Shown here one piece after another: positions 60,884 through 64,000 of a DNA stretch of 64,000 nucleotides (its first letter is position 1; each line of letters opens with the position of its first letter). Source of the stretch: an uncultured Acetatifactor sp. (lineage in GTDB: Bacteria > Bacillota > Clostridia > Lachnospirales > Lachnospiraceae); contig CAJUTJ010000058.1 of assembly GCA_910589655.1 (NCBI GenBank), positions 19,383-83,382 of the forward strand. The letters are read 5' to 3'. Position numbers and translations under genes: made by a program. Below the pieces are notes generated by a model. The model did not search any database, was not told the origin of the DNA, and saw only the letters and a program-made list of their open reading frames with translations.

Positions 60884-61897
60884 TTAATAAATTCTGACCA
60901 ATCCCGTCTGTGCCGCGATGTTCTGTCCTTCCTCACTGTATACATAGTCGAACCACGCCTGAATCAGCTCGTCTTGTTCCTCTATATCACCTTTCGTTAC
61001 CATTACAAAGGGCTGGCGCAAGGGATAGGTTCCCTCTCTGATATTTTCCGCCGTGGGCGCCGTTCCGTCCAGAGACAATACCGAAACGGAATCATCCACA
61101 ATGTCCGCGGACACATAACCGATAGCTCCCGGAGTAACTGCGACTTTCGCCATAACGGCACCGGTGCTGTTCAGTTCGTTTGCATAATCACATTTGTTCT
61201 CCAAACCCAAAACCTCCTCAAAAGACAATCTGGTGCCGCTGCCGGCCTCCCGCCCCATAACCACCATAGGAGTGTCGGATCCTCCCAATTCGGACCAGTT
61301 TCTCACAACACCCGTATAAATGTCGGACAGCTGCTGTTTGGTCAGATTTCCGACGGAATTGGAAGAATCCACACATATGGCAATTCCGTCAAGAGCTACC
61401 AGATTCTCCACCGCTCCTTCTGCCTTTTCCTCTTCCTTTACGCTTCTGGACGAATTTCCGATATCGGCGCTGCCGGAGACTACCGCCGCAATCCCTCCTC
61501 CGGAGCCGATATACTCAACCGTCACTCTGACATTGGGATATTGCTCCATAAAGCTTTCCGCCCAAGCATCGGAGAGCTTTTCCATAGAAGCCGAACCTGC
61601 CAGCTGTAATGTTCCCGACAGTTCCTTCCCGCTTTCTCCCGGAGTCTGTGATACCTGTATAACAATAGGCTCCCGGGCACTCTGTACTGCTGCAGGCTCC
61701 CGGGCACTTTGTACTTCTGCAGGCTCCCGAACACCCTGTACTTCTGCAGGCTCCCGAACACTTTGTACTTCTGCAGGCTCCCGAACACTCTGCATTCCGG
61801 TGTTTTCGTTTCGGAAGCTTCCCAGACATGTGTCGGTAAGAACTGCCAGACAGATCACTGCCAACAGCCTTCCCAGATATGTAAATTCCTTCTGCAA
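60884..61897 (-). CDS. pstS: Phosphate-binding protein PstS with tandem-repeat stalk
   Basis: 337 residues from a TTG (AAAGG about ten bases upstream). A signal sequence (about 1-24) ends in Thr-Asp-Thr-Cys, not a normal lipobox, so the lipid attachment is uncertain. Five near-identical 9-residue repeats of the type VQSVREPAE form a stalk (about 33-80). The binding fold then has 'LAGSASMEKLSDAWAESF', 'GSGGGIAAVVSGSADIGNSSR', 'DGIAICVDSSN' and 'GREAGSGTRLSFEE', the PstS phosphate loop pattern. It is the first gene of pstSCAB. Confidence 0.94.
   Translation of the reverse strand: MQKEFTYLGRLLAVICLAVLTDTCLGSFRNENTGMQSVREPAEVQSVREPAEVQGVREPAEVQSAREPAAVQSAREPIVIQVSQTPGESGKELSGTLQLAGSASMEKLSDAWAESFMEQYPNVRVTVEYIGSGGGIAAVVSGSADIGNSSRSVKEEEKAEGAVENLVALDGIAICVDSSNSVGNLTKQQLSDIYTGVVRNWSELGGSDTPMVVMGREAGSGTRLSFEEVLGLENKCDYANELNSTGAVMAKVAVTPGAIGYVSADIVDDSVSVLSLDGTAPTAENIREGTYPLRQPFVMVTKGDIEEQDELIQAWFDYVYSEEGQNIAAQTGLVRIY
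61668..61794. repeat. 27-bp tandem repeat in pstS
   Basis: Four full and one partial head-to-tail copies of a 27-bp unit beginning GGCTCCCG (plus strand) at 61668, 61695, 61722, 61749 and 61776. Copies differ at one to four positions. Unit length is nine codons, so copy loss or gain keeps the frame. Confidence 0.95.
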
Positions 61898-61923
61898 TAT
61901 AAAAACGCCTTTCGCAAAGTTTT

Positions 61924-61929
61924 ATTATA
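61924..61929 (-). promoter_or_regulatory. -10 box of the pst operon promoter
   Basis: A perfect TATAAT on the minus strand 27 bases before the pstS start, without a good -35 box at 17 bases. This is what a promoter that needs an activator such as PhoP looks like, but no PhoP box was identified. Confidence 0.4.
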
Positions 61930-62002
61930 TACTATGCGTAAAGCGTTCTTATTGCTACAACTCTGTTTGATTCCCATATGAAATGATTGATCCGCTTTCC
62001 TT

Positions 62003-62536
62003 TCAGGCAGTCCGTATCGTTTCCAGAATGCCCTGCGCAATGGCGTTTGCCGTCTCGTCAAAACGCTCGTCAAAAAGCTGGTTATCCGCGTCCGTATTGA
62101 TAAATCCCACCTCTACCAGCACGGAAGGCATCTCTGTCCTGTTTAACACCACCAGATTCGTGCGCTCATTGACACCCTGATCCTCATATCCCACCTGAAC
62201 CAGCTGGTCATTGATATTGCGTGCCAGACGCGCCGCTTCTCCGTACCTGTTGTAAACCAATGTCTCTATTCCTGTATATTGGTTAGGATAAGGACTGGAA
62301 TTACGATGGATGGATACGAAATAATCCGCCCCCAAAGCATTTCCTTCCATCGCCTTCTGATAGGGAGATTCATAAATATCCGTGGTTCTGGTATAATACA
62401 CATCCACCCCGTTCTGTTCCAGAATGCGCCCGACTGCCAATGCCAATGCCAGCGCATCATCCTTCTCCTGCCGTCCGTTGTACGTGGCACCGGGATTGCT
62501 TCCCCCGTGTCCGGCATCCATCACTACTAAAGCCAT
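62003..62536 (-). CDS. N-acetylmuramoyl-L-alanine amidase, Amidase_3 family
   Basis: 177 residues, just the catalytic domain. The zinc ligands are the histidine in 'VMDAGHGGSNPGATYNG', a glutamate in 'RQEKDDALALA' and the histidine in 'DYFVSIHRNSS'; the catalytic glutamate is in 'SVLVEVGFINTDAD'. It cleaves the bond between MurNAc and the stem peptide. GGAGG is nine bases before the ATG. There is no signal peptide or cell-wall binding domain, which suggests an intracellular, non-classically exported or phage-derived enzyme. Confidence 0.93.
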   Translation of the reverse strand: MALVVMDAGHGGSNPGATYNGRQEKDDALALALAVGRILEQNGVDVYYTRTTDIYESPYQKAMEGNALGADYFVSIHRNSSPYPNQYTGIETLVYNRYGEAARLARNINDQLVQVGYEDQGVNERTNLVVLNRTEMPSVLVEVGFINTDADNQLFDERFDETANAIAQGILETIRTA

Positions 62537-62757
62537 CAAAATAACCTCCGCAAACCTTTCTATAAGGTATGTGGAAAGTGTGCTCTAGGTTCCTCTTTAC
62601 ACTTATGACTTGTTTCCGACAGAAACAAAAGCTTCTTCGAAGCATACTTATCATTCCAGTACAGAAAAACCGCGGACAGCCGCCGAAATGTACAAACAAC
62701 TGCAATAAATGCCTGAATGTACAATCGGCTTTTGCCCGCGGGTATTCATATTCCTGA

Positions 62758-63609
62758 TCAACAGGTAGTGTCCACAGCCGCACCTTTGATATCTTCTTGG
62801 ATCAGCTTCATTTTATTCAATATGTTCTGCACTTCCTGTTTCACATCGGTCTGCATCTTGTCGAAAGTAAGCATTTCTTCCGTAGGCATATCTTCCAGAA
62901 GTTCTTCCTCTTCTTTGCGGTGTTCCTTCTGTTCCTCGATACGCTCTTCCAGTTCTTCCTTCTCTTCCTTGATCTCTTCTGCCTGCTCTTCTCTCTTCTC
63001 GGCCTCCTCTTCGATGTGATCCTTGCCTTCCTCCACCACCATACCTACAATTTCGTCTCTGGCAGCATCCAGAATATCCTCTGCCTGCTCTTGAGCCTTA
63101 TCCATCTCGCGATGCTTCAGCTTCTCTATTTTTGTGGCACGGATAGTGCTGTTTTCCTGCTCCACCTGATTCTCATTGGCAGAAATCTGATTTTCATAAA
63201 CCTGTGTTTCCTCCCTCAGGTTTTTCTTTTCGACGGCATAATCCTCCGCGCTGACTTCGCCTGCTTCATAGGCCTTCTCCAAATCTTCCGCGCGGGCGTC
63301 AACGCCTGCCTTTTCATCCAATAATCTCTGACGGTCTTCCACCAGCTCTTCAATATTTTGGTGTCTCTTTTCAATGTCCTCGTCGATGGCCTTGTCACCG
63401 TCAAAGGCATCCCCGACTACCTTCATTGCCTGCTTTTGAGCTTCCTTTTTCCTCTGCTCAATACGGCTCTGAAGAGAATTTTCCTGAGGATTCAAATCTC
63501 CCGCAAATATGGTTTTTCTGTTTTCCTGTTTCTTTCCTGAACCCTCCGTGGCCAGACTGTCTCCGGGCTGACCGCCCACAAACAGGGTAATGTTGCTATC
63601 TACTTTCAT
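62758..63609 (-). CDS. Coiled-coil protein of unknown function
   Basis: 283 residues with a strong AAGGAGG site. After a 40-residue polar start ('NITLFVGGQPGDSLATEGSG') the protein is nearly all charged helix, extremely rich in Glu, Lys, Gln and Arg (about 45-245). It ends in a short amphipathic segment and a C-terminal Cys. There is no signal peptide or membrane helix. I recognise no domain. A frame with similar composition appears in other Lachnospiraceae as a hypothetical protein. The gap on to the amidase gene holds two small hairpins near 62605-62640 and no gene. Confidence 0.7.
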   Translation of the reverse strand: MKVDSNITLFVGGQPGDSLATEGSGKKQENRKTIFAGDLNPQENSLQSRIEQRKKEAQKQAMKVVGDAFDGDKAIDEDIEKRHQNIEELVEDRQRLLDEKAGVDARAEDLEKAYEAGEVSAEDYAVEKKNLREETQVYENQISANENQVEQENSTIRATKIEKLKHREMDKAQEQAEDILDAARDEIVGMVVEEGKDHIEEEAEKREEQAEEIKEEKEELEERIEEQKEHRKEEEELLEDMPTEEMLTFDKMQTDVKQEVQNILNKMKLIQEDIKGAAVDTTC

Positions 63610-63815
63610 CGCTTACCTCCTTGTAATTTCTTTCGACAAAGTATCATGAACCTACACTCTAACATATATATCGGTTCGCGGAAAAGAAATCATTATCACA
63701 TTTACTACATAATTAAGCCGTTTGGTGACATTTCAGCCAACAACAGGCAGCCGCACTCTTCCCGTCATGCCGCCATCTGTCGGATAGTTGGAATAGGTGA
63801 CTTAGAGAATATCCA
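63610..63815. other. Intergenic region at the boundary of a probable mobile element
   Basis: No gene is visible. It contains one more copy of the 'GTCATGCCGCCATCTG' motif (63762-63777) that also appears near 50800. An attachment site for the recombinase encoded to the right could lie here, but no direct repeat partner is within the window. Confidence 0.35.
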
Positions 63816-64000
63816 TTATTCAAGGGTTTCCAATGCCCCTATGAACTTGTAATGGATAGTAAGTCGTTGAGTTTTCTGCCCGTCTATCTCTACGGGTTCA
63901 GAAACAAGAATTTTTTCTATAAGTTGATTGATTATCTTAAAATTGAGTTCCGTTATTCCTGCATAACCGCTTATCTGCTCCGCAAACTGCTCAATGGAAG
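63816..64000 (-). CDS. C-terminal end of a large serine recombinase (5' part outside the window)
   Basis: The last 61 codons of a minus-strand gene, ending TAA at 63816-63818. The translation has 'YAGITELNFKIINQLIEKIL' and 'EIDGQKTQRLTIHYKFIG', which is the pattern of the DUF4368 end of Tn4451/TndX-type large serine recombinases. These insert and excise conjugative or mobilisable elements. If right, an integrated element runs out of the window to the right and its left edge is near 63650-63815. Confidence 0.75.
   Translation of the reverse strand, partial: SIEQFAEQISGYAGITELNFKIINQLIEKILVSEPVEIDGQKTQRLTIHYKFIGALETLE

Noticed and set aside
60446..61609. A 387-codon plus-strand frame across pstC and pstS
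   Set aside because: Both minus-strand genes are well supported by motifs and operon order; the long frame is a shadow due to codon bias.
61668..61794. Regular 27-bp repeats that could suggest a CRISPR array or iterons
   Set aside because: There are no spacers, and the repeats are in frame inside pstS, coding a protein stalk.

Overview
The window looks like a chromosomal segment of a motile, low-to-moderate-GC Gram-positive anaerobe of the class Clostridia, most likely the family Lachnospiraceae (a Roseburia- or Eubacterium-like gut bacterium). The evidence is topA-codY-flgB synteny joined to one long Firmicutes-type fla/che operon, a SCIFF peptide with its radical-SAM maturase, a fused SecDF, CheC/CheD/FliY-type chemotaxis, and small flagellar-operon proteins (FlbD, TIGR02530, DUF6115) typical of Clostridia. 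The assignment is by family recognition only.

Layout. Bases 1-6500 hold a truncated solute-binding lipoprotein gene, a PHP-domain hydrolase, a large two-module GT-C glycosyltransferase (the only + strand gene in the left half) and a lone receiver-domain protein. Bases 6500-11450 hold a 7TM hybrid histidine kinase, then rpsB-tsf. Bases 11450-47374 are a nearly unbroken minus-strand motility cluster. Read in the direction of transcription it is flgB, flgC, fliE, fliF, fliG, fliH, fliI, fliJ, a MotE-like gene, fliK, flgD, a TIGR02530 gene, flgE, then flbD, motA, motB, fliL, fliM, fliY, cheY, fliO, fliP, fliQ, fliR, flhB, flhA, flhF, flhG, a PilZ brake, cheB, cheA, cheW, cheC, cheD, a small membrane protein, the flagellar sigma factor, a FapA-family gene and three accessory genes. 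Many genes overlap by 1-4 bases. Two intergenic insertions interrupt it: a hairpin cluster between fliI and fliJ, and a MITE-like element just after flgE, followed by the one clear internal terminator.

Upstream of the cluster are codY and topA, then an AAC(3)-family acetyltransferase gene, a decayed small reading frame, and a membrane/peptide module: a TIGR04086 membrane protein, the 47-residue SCIFF peptide (scfA), its maturase (scfB) and secDF. A plus-strand CNNM/CorC transporter gene faces the pst phosphate transport operon (pstS-C-A-B, minus strand). A small amidase, a coiled-coil protein and the C-terminal tail of a serine recombinase follow; the last suggests a mobile element begins at the right edge.

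The most unusual material is intergenic. There is a probable non-autonomous transposon with 13-bp terminal inverted repeats and an 8-bp target duplication; hairpins that keep an identical AAAACA loop while their stems change in compensating ways; and a leader of about 60 bp carrying a hairpin and ribosome-binding site, attached to two unrelated genes. No tRNA, rRNA or CRISPR array was seen. cheR, phoU, fliD, flgK, flgL and flagellin genes are absent from the window and presumably lie elsewhere.
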